From: Bog-756 sp963704585
Lineage (GTDB): Bacteria > Actinomycetota > Acidimicrobiia > Acidimicrobiales > RAAP-2
Length of the DNA stretch: 64,000 nucleotides
Assembly: GCA_963704585.1 (NCBI GenBank)
Contig: OY969919.1
Span: forward strand, 434,001 to 498,000
Reading direction: 5' to 3'
Below, piece by piece: positions 1 through 7,951 of the stretch (position 1 is the first letter of the stretch; each line of letters starts with the position of its first letter). The notes beneath the pieces were generated by a model that saw nothing but the letters and a program-made list of their open reading frames with translations, was not told the DNA's origin and searched no databases. The translations under genes were made by a program, and so were the position numbers.

Positions 1-1
1 C

Positions 2-2446
2 CGCATCGTCGACATCGACCCCATCCGCTACGACCTCCTGTTCGAGCGGTTCCTCAACCCCGGCCGCCGGCAGATGCCCGACATCGACATGGACTTCGAC
101 GAGCGCTACCGCGGCGAGATGATCCGCTACGCGGCCGAGCGGTACGGATCGGACCACGTCGCCCAGATCGTGACCTTCTCGACGATCAAGGCGCGGGCCG
201 CGGTGCGCGACGCGGCGCGGGTGCTCGGCTATCCCTACGGCGTCGGCGACCGGATCGCCAAGGCGATGCCGCCGCTCATCATGGGACGCGACACGTCCCT
301 CACCGCCTGCCTCGTCCGGACCGAGGGCCACGAGGACGGCTATGTCGCGGCGGCGGAGCTGCGCACCATGTACGAGACCGACCCGGAGGCCACGCGGGTG
401 ATCGACGTGGCAAAGGGCCTCGAGGGCCTCCGGCGCCAGGACGGCATCCACGCGGCCGCGGTGGTCATCACCGACGAGCCGCTGACCGAGTACCTCCCGA
501 TCCAGCGCAAGCCCGACGGCTCCGACCCCGCGGACGCGCCGATCGTGACCCAGTACGAGATGCACGGGGTCGAGGAGCTCGGCCTGCTCAAGATGGACTT
601 CCTCGGGCTGCGCAACCTCTCGGTCATCGAGCGCGCCCTCGACCTCATCGAGCGCTCCACCGGCGAGCGCCCCGACATCGACGCGGTGCCCCTCGACGAC
701 GAGGAGACCCTCGCCATGCTCCGGCGGGCGGATTCGGTCGGCGTGTTCCAGCTCGAGGGCGGGGCCATGCGCCAGACGCTCCGGTCGCTCGCACCGACGA
801 GCTTCGACGACGTCGCGGCGCTCGTCGCCCTCTACCGCCCCGGGCCGATGGCGGCCAACATGCACCGCGACTACCCCGAGCTCAAGAACGGCCGCAAGGC
901 CCTGACCTACCTCCACCCGGACCTCGAGCCGATCCTCGGCGACACGTACGGTCTCATGCTCTACCAGGAGTCCGTGATGCGGGTCGCCCAGCGCTTCGCG
1001 GGCTACTCGCTCGAGGAGGCCGACAACCTCCGCAAGGCGTGCGGCAAGAAGATCCGCTCGATGATCGCCGCCGAGCGGGAGAAGTTCGTCGCGGGCTGCG
1101 TCGAGACGGGGTACGGGGAGGAGCTCGGCACGCAGCTCTTCGACATCATCGAGCCCTTCGCCGACTACGCGTTCAACAAGTCGCACTCCTACGGCTACGG
1201 CCTGGTCGCCTACCAGACCGCCTGGCTCAAGGCGCACCATCCCGTCGAGTACCTCGCGAGCCTGCTCACCTCCGTGAAGGACAACAAGGACAAGACGGCG
1301 GTGTACCTCGCCGAGTGCCGCGCGTTCGGCATCGAGGTCCTCGTCCCCGACGTGAACCGCTCGCTCGCCGAGTTCGCACCGGACCCCACCGGAGGCAACG
1401 GTACGGCCGGGCGGGGCGTCGTCCAACGCGGCGCGATCACCTTCGGCCTCGCCGCGGTCCGCAACGTCGGCGAAGGGCTGGTCGGCCACATCGTCGCCGA
1501 GCGCGAGCGCGGCGGGGCCTACACCGACTTCTACGACTTCTGCCAGCGGGTCGACCCCCAGGTCCTCAACAAACGGACGATCGAGTCGCTGGTGAAGGCC
1601 GGCGCCTTCGATGCGCTCGGCCACCCCCGCCAGGGGCTCTGCCTCGTCTTCGAGGAGATCGTCGACCGGACGCTCGAGCGCCGCCGCGAGCTCGATGCCG
1701 GCGTCGTCTCGCTCTTCGCGGCGCTCGAGCCCGACACCGAGGGAGCGCCCGCCGGCTTCGGCGACACCCGGGTCCCGATCCCGGACACCGAGTTCGCCAA
1801 ACCGCACCGCCTCGCCTTCGAGAAGGAGATGCTCGGCCTCTACATCAGCGACCACCCCCTCATGGGCCACGAGGTCGCCCTCGCCCGCCTGACCGACTGC
1901 GGGCTCGCCGAGCTGGTCGACCTCGACGCCGACGTCCTCGGCGGCGCCGGTGGGCCGGGCGGCGAGGGACAGGTCCGGGTCGTGGGCGGGGTGGTGACCG
2001 AGCTCTCCCGCCGCTACACGAAGAAGGGCGACCTCATGGCGACGTTCGTCCTCGAGGACCTCGACGCCTCCATCGAGACCTTCGTCTTCCCCCGCACGAT
2101 GGCCGAGTACGGGGCGCTCCTCGACGACGACGCGATCGTCGTGGTCAAAGCCAGGGTCGACCTGCGGGAGGACCGCCGCAAGCTCATCTGCATGGAGGTC
2201 CAGCGGCCCGAGCTCGCGGCCGACGATGCGAACGAGCTGCGCATCACCCTGCCGCTCCACAGCCTGACCGACCGCACCGTCGACGGGCTGAAACGCCTGC
2301 TCGCCGAGCATCCCGGCGACTCGCCCGTCCTGCTCTCGGTCGGGGAGAAGCTCCTGCGCCTCCCGCCCGGGTTCAACGTGGACTCCCGTCGGGGCCTCGT
2401 CGGGGAGCTCCGGGTCCTGCTCGGCCCCAACGCCGTCGGCGGCTGA
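2..2446 (+). CDS. dnaE: DNA polymerase III alpha subunit (5' truncated by window edge)
   Basis: Catalytic alpha subunit of the replicative C-family DNA polymerase, which copies DNA at the fork. The frame is already open at base 2, so the N-terminal PHP domain and the first part of the palm lie outside the window; 815 residues remain. Motif PDIDMDF (about residues 26-32 of this fragment) carries two palm aspartates. A conserved fingers segment, NKSHSYGYGLVAYQ, follows near residue 392, and a C-terminal OB-fold begins near residue 656 (GQVRVVGGVVTELSRRYTKKG region). The gene ends cleanly with TGA. A DnaE1-type replicative polymerase is most likely; an error-prone DnaE2 cannot be fully excluded without the N-terminus. 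Confidence 0.96.
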   Translation, partial: RIVDIDPIRYDLLFERFLNPGRRQMPDIDMDFDERYRGEMIRYAAERYGSDHVAQIVTFSTIKARAAVRDAARVLGYPYGVGDRIAKAMPPLIMGRDTSLTACLVRTEGHEDGYVAAAELRTMYETDPEATRVIDVAKGLEGLRRQDGIHAAAVVITDEPLTEYLPIQRKPDGSDPADAPIVTQYEMHGVEELGLLKMDFLGLRNLSVIERALDLIERSTGERPDIDAVPLDDEETLAMLRRADSVGVFQLEGGAMRQTLRSLAPTSFDDVAALVALYRPGPMAANMHRDYPELKNGRKALTYLHPDLEPILGDTYGLMLYQESVMRVAQRFAGYSLEEADNLRKACGKKIRSMIAAEREKFVAGCVETGYGEELGTQLFDIIEPFADYAFNKSHSYGYGLVAYQTAWLKAHHPVEYLASLLTSVKDNKDKTAVYLAECRAFGIEVLVPDVNRSLAEFAPDPTGGNGTAGRGVVQRGAITFGLAAVRNVGEGLVGHIVAERERGGAYTDFYDFCQRVDPQVLNKRTIESLVKAGAFDALGHPRQGLCLVFEEIVDRTLERRRELDAGVVSLFAALEPDTEGAPAGFGDTRVPIPDTEFAKPHRLAFEKEMLGLYISDHPLMGHEVALARLTDCGLAELVDLDADVLGGAGGPGGEGQVRVVGGVVTELSRRYTKKGDLMATFVLEDLDASIETFVFPRTMAEYGALLDDDAIVVVKARVDLREDRRKLICMEVQRPELAADDANELRITLPLHSLTDRTVDGLKRLLAEHPGDSPVLLSVGEKLLRLPPGFNVDSRRGLVGELRVLLGPNAVGG

Positions 2447-2631
2447 TCCGCCCGGCGGGCCGGGCGGCGATTACGACAGGCGCCGCCAAATCCCGTAAAA
2501 TCCTTGGACGGCTCCTGGTGCGGAGGTCCGCAGCCGCGACCGGTCCCTCGGGCCGGCGCTCCTTTCGGGACCCGTGCCAGACCCGGGCCGGCGGCTGTGC
2601 CGCAGGGAAACCGAGGAGTACGGAACGACTG
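2447..2631 (+). promoter_or_regulatory. Long GC-rich 5' leader with possible promoter and hairpins
   Basis: A 185-nt gap between dnaE and the next gene. TAAAAT at 2496-2501 matches a -10 hexamer at 5 of 6 positions, but the best -35 (TTACGA, 2471-2476) is weak and the spacer is 19 nt. The following ~120 nt are rich in self-complementary GC blocks, for example a 7-bp stem with a 3-nt loop near 2540-2557 (CCGGTCC/GGGCCGG with one G-T pair). AGGAG lies about 15 nt before the ATG. The promoter and structured leader are inferred; no known riboswitch consensus was recognised. Confidence 0.3.
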
Positions 2632-3307
2632 ATGTCCATCCAGGTCGAGACCAAGGACTGCACGTCGATCAGCGACGCCGAGCTTGCCGAGATGGCGGAT
2701 CTGTGCGCTGAGCGGGATACCCGATTCGACATCGGCTTCCTGTCCAAACAGCGGGAGGAGTGGGTCCTGACCACCCGTGCCCGCGAGGGAAGCAAGCTCC
2801 GCGGCTTCTCGTTCTCGACCCTCGAGCGCATCGGCGGCACGCCCTCCCTGCTCATCGGGCTGGCCTCGGTCGACCGCACGTCGCGGGCCGACACGGTGCT
2901 CCGGGCGATGATGGGCGACAAGTACCGGCGCGCCCTCCTCGCGTTCCCCGACGAGGACGTCCTCGTCGGGACCCGCCCTCTTCGCGGCCGACGGGTTCCG
3001 CGCGCTCGCAGGCCTGAGCGACGTCGTCCCGGGCCCCGACCGCAAGGCGACCGGCGAGGAGCGGGCCTGGGGCCGGCGTCTCGCCAAGCGCTTCGGCGCC
3101 GACGGCCGGATCGACGACCGGACCTTCGTGGTCGCGGGCGACGGCAACGAGGCAGGTGGCTTCGACTTCGCGAGCCCGAAGTCACCGCCCGCGACCGAGA
3201 CGGTCGCCTTCTTCAAGGGCATGGACACCCGCTCGGGCGGGCGTCTCGTCGCCTTCGGCTGGGCGATGGCCGAGGACCTCGCCGCGGGCAAGCTCGGGGG
3301 CCGCTGA
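2632..3307 (+). CDS. Uncharacterised ~224-residue protein, frameshifted
   Basis: Function not recognised. Two well-formed halves lie in different frames: residues from ATG 2632 (MSIQVETKDCTS...) to about base 2970, then a second half ending at TGA 3305-3307 (...AGKLGGR). Removing one base near 2971 joins them as ...DVLVGPALFAADGF..., and the total length minus one is an exact 225 codons. The first half (RGFSFSTLERIGGTPSLL) vaguely resembles the beta strands of a GNAT-type acyltransferase, but this is weak. The Rrf2 gene follows on the same strand 82 nt downstream. Either the gene is genuinely broken or base 2971 is an error. Confidence 0.6.
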
Positions 3308-3316
3308 GGACCGTCG

Positions 3317-3349
3317 CCGTACGGCGACAACCCCTGCGGCGCCGTACGG
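3317..3349. promoter_or_regulatory. Perfect 10-bp inverted repeat upstream of the Rrf2 gene
   Basis: CCGTACGGCG (3317-3326) and CGCCGTACGG (3340-3349) are exact reverse complements separated by 13 nt; each arm contains the 8-bp palindrome CCGTACGG. It starts 9 nt after the stop of the upstream gene and ends 40 nt before the Rrf2 start. It could be a terminator hairpin for the upstream gene or an operator for autoregulation by the Rrf2 protein; no T-run follows, which favours the second reading slightly. Confidence 0.5.
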
Positions 3350-3377
3350 ATCGGCCCCCGTCGGACGGGCCAGGCAA

Positions 3378-3383
3378 TAGCAT
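3378..3383 (+). promoter_or_regulatory. Probable -10 box for a leaderless Rrf2 transcript
   Basis: TAGCAT (a TANNNT-type -10) lies 6 nt before the GTG start at 3390, the spacing expected when transcription begins at the start codon itself. No ribosome binding site precedes the GTG. No good -35 is visible. Confidence 0.4.
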
Positions 3384-3389
3384 GGATCC

Positions 3390-3836
3390 GTGAAGGTCTC
3401 GACCCGTGGGGACTATGCGAGCCGCGCGCTCCTCTCGCTGGCACTGCACGCGGACGGCGAGGGCCCGACGGCGGTCCGCGACATCGCCGAGCGCACCGGG
3501 CTGCCCCAGCCCTATCTCGAGCAGATCCTGCTCGCGCTCAAGGGCGCGGGGCTGGTGCGCTCGAAGCGGGGGGTCGGCGGCGGCTACGTGCTCGCCCGAC
3601 CGCCCGGGGAGATCACCCTGTCCCAGATCGTCTCGGCGGTGGACGGGCCGATCGTGGCGGGCGACTTCGGGCTCCCGCACGAGAACGGCGCCTGCGACCA
3701 CGAGGGCCAGTGCGTCCTCCTGAGCGTCTGGGCCGACGTCGGCGAGCACATGCGCACCCACCTCGACTCCTTCACCCTCGCCGACATGGTCTCCCGCGCC
3801 CGTGGCAAGGTGCCCGCAGGGCGTAGCGGCTCCTGA
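3390..3836 (+). CDS. Rrf2 family transcriptional regulator
   Basis: A 148-residue DNA-binding regulator of the Rrf2/IscR/NsrR/CymR family. The N-terminal winged helix-turn-helix is clear: KVSTRGDYASRALLSLA opens the protein, and LPQPYLEQILLALKGAGLVRSKRGVGGGY (about 36-64) is the recognition helix and wing. Fe-S sensing members use three cysteines spaced C-x5-C-x5-C; here only two are present (CDHEGQC, about residues 98-104), so a canonical three-cysteine cluster site is incomplete. The start is GTG with no ribosome binding site but a -10 box 6 nt upstream. Its target is unknown; the inverted repeat upstream is a candidate operator. Confidence 0.93.
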   Translation: MKVSTRGDYASRALLSLALHADGEGPTAVRDIAERTGLPQPYLEQILLALKGAGLVRSKRGVGGGYVLARPPGEITLSQIVSAVDGPIVAGDFGLPHENGACDHEGQCVLLSVWADVGEHMRTHLDSFTLADMVSRARGKVPAGRSGS

Positions 3837-3837
3837 G

Positions 3838-3857
3838 CGCCCGGAACGCGTCGGGCG
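3838..3857. terminator. Hairpin between convergent genes
   Basis: CGCCCG (3838-3843) pairs perfectly with CGGGCG (3852-3857) around an 8-nt loop, in the 27-nt gap between the converging Rrf2 and phosphatase genes. It has no clear T-run, so it is at best a weak bidirectional terminator. Confidence 0.4.
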
Positions 3858-3863
3858 GGCTGT

Positions 3864-4445
3864 TCAGTATTCGGGGCTCTCGTTCCAACGGCGGACGACC
3901 GCCTGCTCGCGCTCCCAGCCGAGGACGCTGAACGACGCAGGGCCGAGCACCAGCAGCCGCCCGGCGTCGGCGGACAGCCCGAGCCAGCGGGCGGCGAGCA
4001 CCCGGAGCACGTGGGCGTGGGCCACACAGGCGACGTCCCCCTCGGCCGCCCGGACGCGTGCCACGACCCGGTCGACCCGCCGGCCGACGTCGGCTGCGCT
4101 CTCACCGCCCGGCGCACCGTCGTCGAAGAGGCTCCAGCCGGGGCGTTCGAGGCGGATCTCGGCGGTGGTCCGGCCCTCATAGGCCCCGTAGTCCCACTCG
4201 AGGAGGTCGGGGTCGACCGTCGCCGGCCCGAGCCCTGCGAGCTCGCAGGTCCGGCGGGCCCGCCCGAGCGGGCTGGTCAGGACCTGGGAGAACTCGAAGC
4301 GCTCCATGGCCGGGCGGAGCTGCCGGACCTGCGCTTCGCCCTCCGGGAGCAGGGGTAGGTCGGTTCGCCCGGTGTGGCGGCCGTCGCGGCTCCAGGCCGT
4401 CTCGGCGTGGCGGAGGAGGACGCACCGCTGCTGGCTGCTCTGCAT
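3864..4445 (-). CDS. Histidine phosphatase (phosphoglycerate mutase-like) family protein
   Basis: A 193-residue member of the histidine phosphatase superfamily. The catalytic RHAE motif is seen as LLRHAETAWSRDGRHTGRTD at residues 9-28, with the second histidine in ACVAHAHVLRVLAARWLG (about 140-157) and the conserved E-x-Y-G-x-Y-E-G segment (EWDYGAYEGRTTAE) between them. Members act on phosphosugars, acid phosphates or nucleotide sugars; the substrate cannot be told from sequence. The start chosen is ATG at 4445 just before the conserved strand; the open frame continues upstream but without family similarity. It is divergent from the sigma factor gene. Confidence 0.9.
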   Translation of the reverse strand: MQSSQQRCVLLRHAETAWSRDGRHTGRTDLPLLPEGEAQVRQLRPAMERFEFSQVLTSPLGRARRTCELAGLGPATVDPDLLEWDYGAYEGRTTAEIRLERPGWSLFDDGAPGGESAADVGRRVDRVVARVRAAEGDVACVAHAHVLRVLAARWLGLSADAGRLLVLGPASFSVLGWEREQAVVRRWNESPEY

Positions 4446-4589
4446 CCGGACAGCCGAGCACCCCGGACCGTGGAGCCGCAACCGACGGCCCCGGCCCCGA
4501 TTCACCGTGGAATGGACGGCCGGGATCCGGGGTTGTACGCGGTGCCGACCCGAGCAGGTCGGCACGCCCGACGACGAACGAGGAGAGGG

Positions 4590-5498
4590 ATGGCGACGAC
4601 CACGACCACCAGGGTGAGCGAGCGGCCGTCCGACACAAGGACCAGGGGACGGGCCGCAGCCACGCGGAGCCGGGGCTCGGACGCGGACGGCCTCGGGCTG
4701 TTTCTGCGCGACCTCGACCACCACCCGTTGCCCGACCACGACGAGCAGACCGAGCTCGCGAAGCGCGTGGCGGCAGGCGACGACGCGGCCCGCCGCGAGA
4801 TGGTTGCGTCGAACCTGCGGCTGGTCGTCCACTGGGCCCGCCGCTACCAGGACCGCGGCGTCGACCTCACCGACCTCATCCAGGAGGGCACCTTCGGGCT
4901 CATGCGGGCGGTCGACAAGTTCGACTGGGAGCGGGGCTTCCGCTTCTCGACCTACGCGACGTGGTGGATCCGACAGGCGCTCCAGCGCGCGGTGCAGCAG
5001 CACGGACGGACGATCCGCCTCCCGATGGAGGTCGCCGAGCGGAACCAGCAGGTCGACGCCGCGCAGTGGGAGCTCACCCACCAGCTCCAGCGGCCGCCGA
5101 CCGACGACGAGCTCGACGAGGCCACGAACACCGATGCCGCGGCACACGCCGACCTCGCCCGGGCCACGCGGGTGGTCGCGAGCCTCGACCAACCGGCGAC
5201 GGCCGAGTCGACCGCGACCCTCGGGGACCTGGTCTCGACCGACCTCAACGAGTTCGAGGAGGAGGTGGCCACCGAGCTCACCCTCGACCTCGTGCGCGAC
5301 GCGGTCGACCGGCTCACCGAACTCCAGCGCCAGGTGGTCCGTCACCGATTCGGCTTCGACGGCACCGATCCGGCGTCGCTGCAGACGACCGCCGAGCGGC
5401 TGGGCATCGGCGTCCGCAAGGTGCGCCAGGCCGAGGCCGAGGCTCTCGAGGTGCTCAGCGGAAGCGACGTCCTCGAAGCCGCGCACCAGGCAGCCTGA
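4590..5498 (+). CDS. RNA polymerase sigma-70 family factor (group 1/2-like)
   Basis: A 302-residue sigma factor that directs RNA polymerase to promoters. Region 1.2 (LGLFLRDLDHHPLPDHDEQTELAKR), region 2 (SNLRLVVHWARRYQDRG...DLIQEGTFGLMRAVDKFDWERGFRFSTYATWWIRQA, shown in parts), region 3 (LPMEVAER...) and region 4 with a helix-turn-helix near the C-terminus (TAERLGIGVRKVRQAEAEALEVL) are all present. It lacks the long acidic N-terminus of the primary sigma factor, which suggests a group 2 (SigB/HrdB-like alternative) role. ATG at 4590 is chosen over upstream in-frame starts because AGGAGAGGG abuts it. Downstream is a hairpin and the convergent rluD-like gene. Confidence 0.93.
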   Translation: MATTTTTRVSERPSDTRTRGRAAATRSRGSDADGLGLFLRDLDHHPLPDHDEQTELAKRVAAGDDAARREMVASNLRLVVHWARRYQDRGVDLTDLIQEGTFGLMRAVDKFDWERGFRFSTYATWWIRQALQRAVQQHGRTIRLPMEVAERNQQVDAAQWELTHQLQRPPTDDELDEATNTDAAAHADLARATRVVASLDQPATAESTATLGDLVSTDLNEFEEEVATELTLDLVRDAVDRLTELQRQVVRHRFGFDGTDPASLQTTAERLGIGVRKVRQAEAEALEVLSGSDVLEAAHQAA

Positions 5499-5510
5499 GT
5501 CCCCCGTCCC

Positions 5511-5526
5511 GGCGCGACACCGCGCC
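5511..5526. terminator. Hairpin between convergent sigma factor and pseudouridine synthase genes
   Basis: GGCGCG (5511-5516) and CGCGCC (5521-5526) form a perfect 6-bp stem with loop ACAC, in the 30-nt space between the two converging stop codons. No T-run is present. Confidence 0.4.
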
Positions 5527-5528
5527 GC

Positions 5529-6491
5529 TCAGGCCGGACCGCGCCGCAGATCGAGCTCCGGCTGGCCGCGCCGGACCGCGAGCTCGGCGAGCAGGTCGGC
5601 CGGGAGCACCGACTGCCACGTGACGTCCGCACCGCTCACCGGGTGGACGAATGCGAGCCGGCAGGCGTGGAGGAACGGCCGGGCGGGCGTCTCGCCCCCG
5701 GACGGCCGGACGGATCCGTAGACGGTGTCCCCCGCCACCGGATGGCCGATCGCCGCGAGGTGGACGCGGATCTGGTGGGTCCGTCCGGTCTCGAGGACGA
5801 CCTCGAGCAGGGTGGCGGGACGCGCCCCGGGAAAGCGCTCCTCGACCCGGTACCGGGTGCGCGCGGGCCGGCCGGCGTGGGTGACCGCCATCGCGGTGGG
5901 CGAGGCATGGGAGCGCCCGACCGGCGCGTCGACGATCCCCGCGTCGTCGGTCACGATCCCCTCGACCAGTGCCCGGTAGGTGCGCGAGACGGTGCGCGCG
6001 GCGAGCTGCGCGACCAGTGCGTCGTAGGCGTCGGACGTCCGGGCGACCACCAGGAGCCCCGAGGTGCCGCGGTCGAGCCGGTGCACGATCCCCGGTCGGG
6101 CCGGATCGCCGACGGTGGCGATCTCCGGGAAGCGCGCGAGCAGGCCGTTGACGAGCGTCCCGGTCGGGTGGCCGTGCCCCGGGTGGACGACCAGACCCGC
6201 CGGCTTGTCGACGACCGCGACCGCGTCGTCCGCATGGACGACTTCGAAGGCCACATCAGATTCGGGCCCGGGTGCGTGACGGCCCGTCTCCTCCGCGGAG
6301 TCGACCGTGAGCGTCTGGCCCGTCCGCAGCGCCGTCGAGCGGCTCGTCACGACCGCGCCGTCGACCGCGACCCTCCCCGCAGCGACGAGACCGCTGACCG
6401 CGGAGCGGGTCCGCTCGGTCAGCAGCGCGACCGCCTTGTCCACCCGCACCCCGTCGAGCGCCTCGGGCACCTCCACCGACCAGCCGGTCAC
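5529..6491 (-). CDS. RluA/RluD family pseudouridine synthase
   Basis: A 320-residue enzyme that isomerises uridine to pseudouridine in RNA, most likely large-subunit rRNA. An N-terminal S4 RNA-binding domain (VRVDKAVALLTERTRSAVSGL, about 12-32) precedes the catalytic domain, whose signature HRLDRGTSGLLVVA (about 138-151) contains the catalytic aspartate; TGRTHQIRVHLAAIGHPV follows near 245. The GTG start at 6491 overlaps the lspA stop as GTGA, implying translational coupling. Its position right after lspA is the usual actinobacterial and wider bacterial arrangement. The exact target uridine is unknown. Confidence 0.94.
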   Translation of the reverse strand: MTGWSVEVPEALDGVRVDKAVALLTERTRSAVSGLVAAGRVAVDGAVVTSRSTALRTGQTLTVDSAEETGRHAPGPESDVAFEVVHADDAVAVVDKPAGLVVHPGHGHPTGTLVNGLLARFPEIATVGDPARPGIVHRLDRGTSGLLVVARTSDAYDALVAQLAARTVSRTYRALVEGIVTDDAGIVDAPVGRSHASPTAMAVTHAGRPARTRYRVEERFPGARPATLLEVVLETGRTHQIRVHLAAIGHPVAGDTVYGSVRPSGGETPARPFLHACRLAFVHPVSGADVTWQSVLPADLLAELAVRRGQPELDLRRGPA

Positions 6492-7012
6492 CGCTCGCGG
6501 GCACCCCGGAACAGGGAGACGAGCAGCAGCCCGCACCCGACGACGATGCAGGCGTCGGCCACGTTGAAGGTGGGCCAGACGTGCACGGCGACGAAGTCGA
6601 CCACCGCGCCGTGATCGCCGCGGAACAGCCGGTCGGCGAGGTTGCCGAGCGCGCCGCCGAGGATCAGCCCGATGAGGGCGGCCCGGGCGACCGTGCGGGC
6701 GCGCCAGACCATCACCGCGAGCACCGCCACCAGGACGACGGCCACCACCACGAGCAGACCGCTCTGTCCCTGCAGGATGCTGAACGAACCACCCGTGTTG
6801 CGGGCGAGCTCGAGATCGAGCGTGCCGATCACGTGGATCGGTCCGCCCTGGAGCCGTGCCACCGCCCACGACTTCGTCAGCTGGTCCACGAGGACCACCG
6901 CGGCGACCACGGCACCGGCGACGGCGAGGCGGGCCGGCCCGGGGTGCGCGCCCGCCTGTGCCGCTCGGGGCGGATCGTCGGTCAGCGCCGTGACAGCCCG
7001 CCGCTCTTGCAC
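6488..7012 (-). CDS. lspA: Lipoprotein signal peptidase (signal peptidase II)
   Basis: Membrane aspartic protease that removes signal peptides from prolipoproteins after diacylglyceryl transfer. Four transmembrane segments are visible. The catalytic aspartates are in NLADRLFRG and in FNVADACIVVG, and VDQLTKSWAV and ARNTGGSFSIL are conserved family blocks. About 174 residues from GTG 7012. The start is uncertain: no ATG lies close to the first membrane helix and the chosen GTG overlaps the end of the preceding gene by 31 nt. It is coupled to the following pseudouridine synthase by a GTGA overlap. Confidence 0.92.
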   Translation of the reverse strand: MQERRAVTALTDDPPRAAQAGAHPGPARLAVAGAVVAAVVLVDQLTKSWAVARLQGGPIHVIGTLDLELARNTGGSFSILQGQSGLLVVVAVVLVAVLAVMVWRARTVARAALIGLILGGALGNLADRLFRGDHGAVVDFVAVHVWPTFNVADACIVVGCGLLLVSLFRGARER

Positions 7013-7725
7013 GCGACACACAGCCGTGCGTAGGGCAGGGCGCGCAGGCGGGCCTTCGGGATCGCCTGGAAGCAGCGCTCGCATCCTCCGTAGGTCTTGC
7101 GCTCGATCTTGCGGAGCGCGTCGTCGATCTCCTCGACGGCCGCGCCGGCTTGCGCGGAGAGCGCCAGGTTCCGCTCACGGTCGACCGTCACGGTGCCGCC
7201 CTCGCCGGACTCCTCGTCGAACTGCACGTCACCGGGCTCGCGTTCGAGAGCGAGCGAGTCTGCCTCCGCGCGGAGGTCGGTGGCCTGCCCTTCGTAGACC
7301 GTGCGCTCTTCGAGCAGGAGGTCTCGCTGCTCGCCGAGGAACTTCGCGTCCTTCGCGTAGGGTCCGGTCGTCGGGCGCTTCTTCGGCGCCGGCGGTGACG
7401 CGGGCGCCTTCGCCGTCTTCCTCGGCGCGGGCGCGGCCTTCTTCGCCCTGGTCGCGGCCGGCGTGCCCGCGAGCTTCTTCGTCGGCGCGGCCTTCTTCGC
7501 CGCGGCCTTCTTCGCCGCGGCCTTCTTCGCGGGCGACTTGGCGGCGGGCTTCACCTTGGGGGCGGGCTTCTTCGTGCCGGATGCCGTCCTCTTCGACGCG
7601 GGAGCCGCCTTCTTCGCAACGGGCGCGCGCCTCTTCGCGCCGGACGCGGCCCGCTTCGGTGCAGGCGGCGCCTTCTTCGCCGTCGGAGCCCGTTTCGAAG
7701 CCGCCGCCTTCTTCACTGCCGTCAC
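6982..7725 (-). CDS. DksA/TraR-type zinc-finger protein with histone H1-like Lys/Ala tail
   Basis: A 247-residue protein in two parts. Residues 1 to about 125 are a low-complexity Lys/Ala/Pro tail built from KKAAPA, AKKAAAKKA and KRA units, like histone H1 tails. The C-terminal ~120 residues are a DksA/TraR domain with a coiled-coil segment (FLGEQRDLLLEERTVYEGQ...) and a C4 zinc finger (CERC-x17-CVAC). DksA proteins bind the RNA polymerase secondary channel, and the basic tail probably binds DNA. The start is GTG 7725, set by a strong AAGGAGG five nt upstream. Position beside lspA matches actinobacterial gene order. About 226 nt separate it from divIVA, with no recognisable gene. Confidence 0.88.
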   Translation of the reverse strand: MTAVKKAAASKRAPTAKKAPPAPKRAASGAKRRAPVAKKAAPASKRTASGTKKPAPKVKPAAKSPAKKAAAKKAAAKKAAPTKKLAGTPAATRAKKAAPAPRKTAKAPASPPAPKKRPTTGPYAKDAKFLGEQRDLLLEERTVYEGQATDLRAEADSLALEREPGDVQFDEESGEGGTVTVDRERNLALSAQAGAAVEEIDDALRKIERKTYGGCERCFQAIPKARLRALPYARLCVACKSGGLSRR

Positions 7726-7951
7726 ATCGACCTCCTTCAGGGGCCGGTTCGTCCCAGCGCGCGGATCGGGCGAGGCCAGATCCGTCCTTCCCCGGCATCC
7801 GATGGGCGGGTGACCCTACCGTGCGCAGGGGCACGCGGCAATCCGGGGCCGTGGATGTGTCCCTGGGACCATAGCGGCGCGGCTGCCGGACCCGTTCGCA
7901 CTGCCCGGCCGCCGTGCGGCGGCCCGTGCCGCGCCGGAGGCGACCAGGCGG

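Noticed and set aside
1039..3393. A 784-residue plus-strand reading frame across dnaE and the next gene
   Set aside because: It is Arg/Pro-rich and out of frame with dnaE for most of its length; only the part from 2632 to about 2970 is real coding sequence.
2014..3444. Long minus-strand open frame opposite dnaE and the Rrf2 gene
   Set aside because: High GC content makes antisense frames long; composition is Arg/Ser/Pro-rich with no domain similarity.
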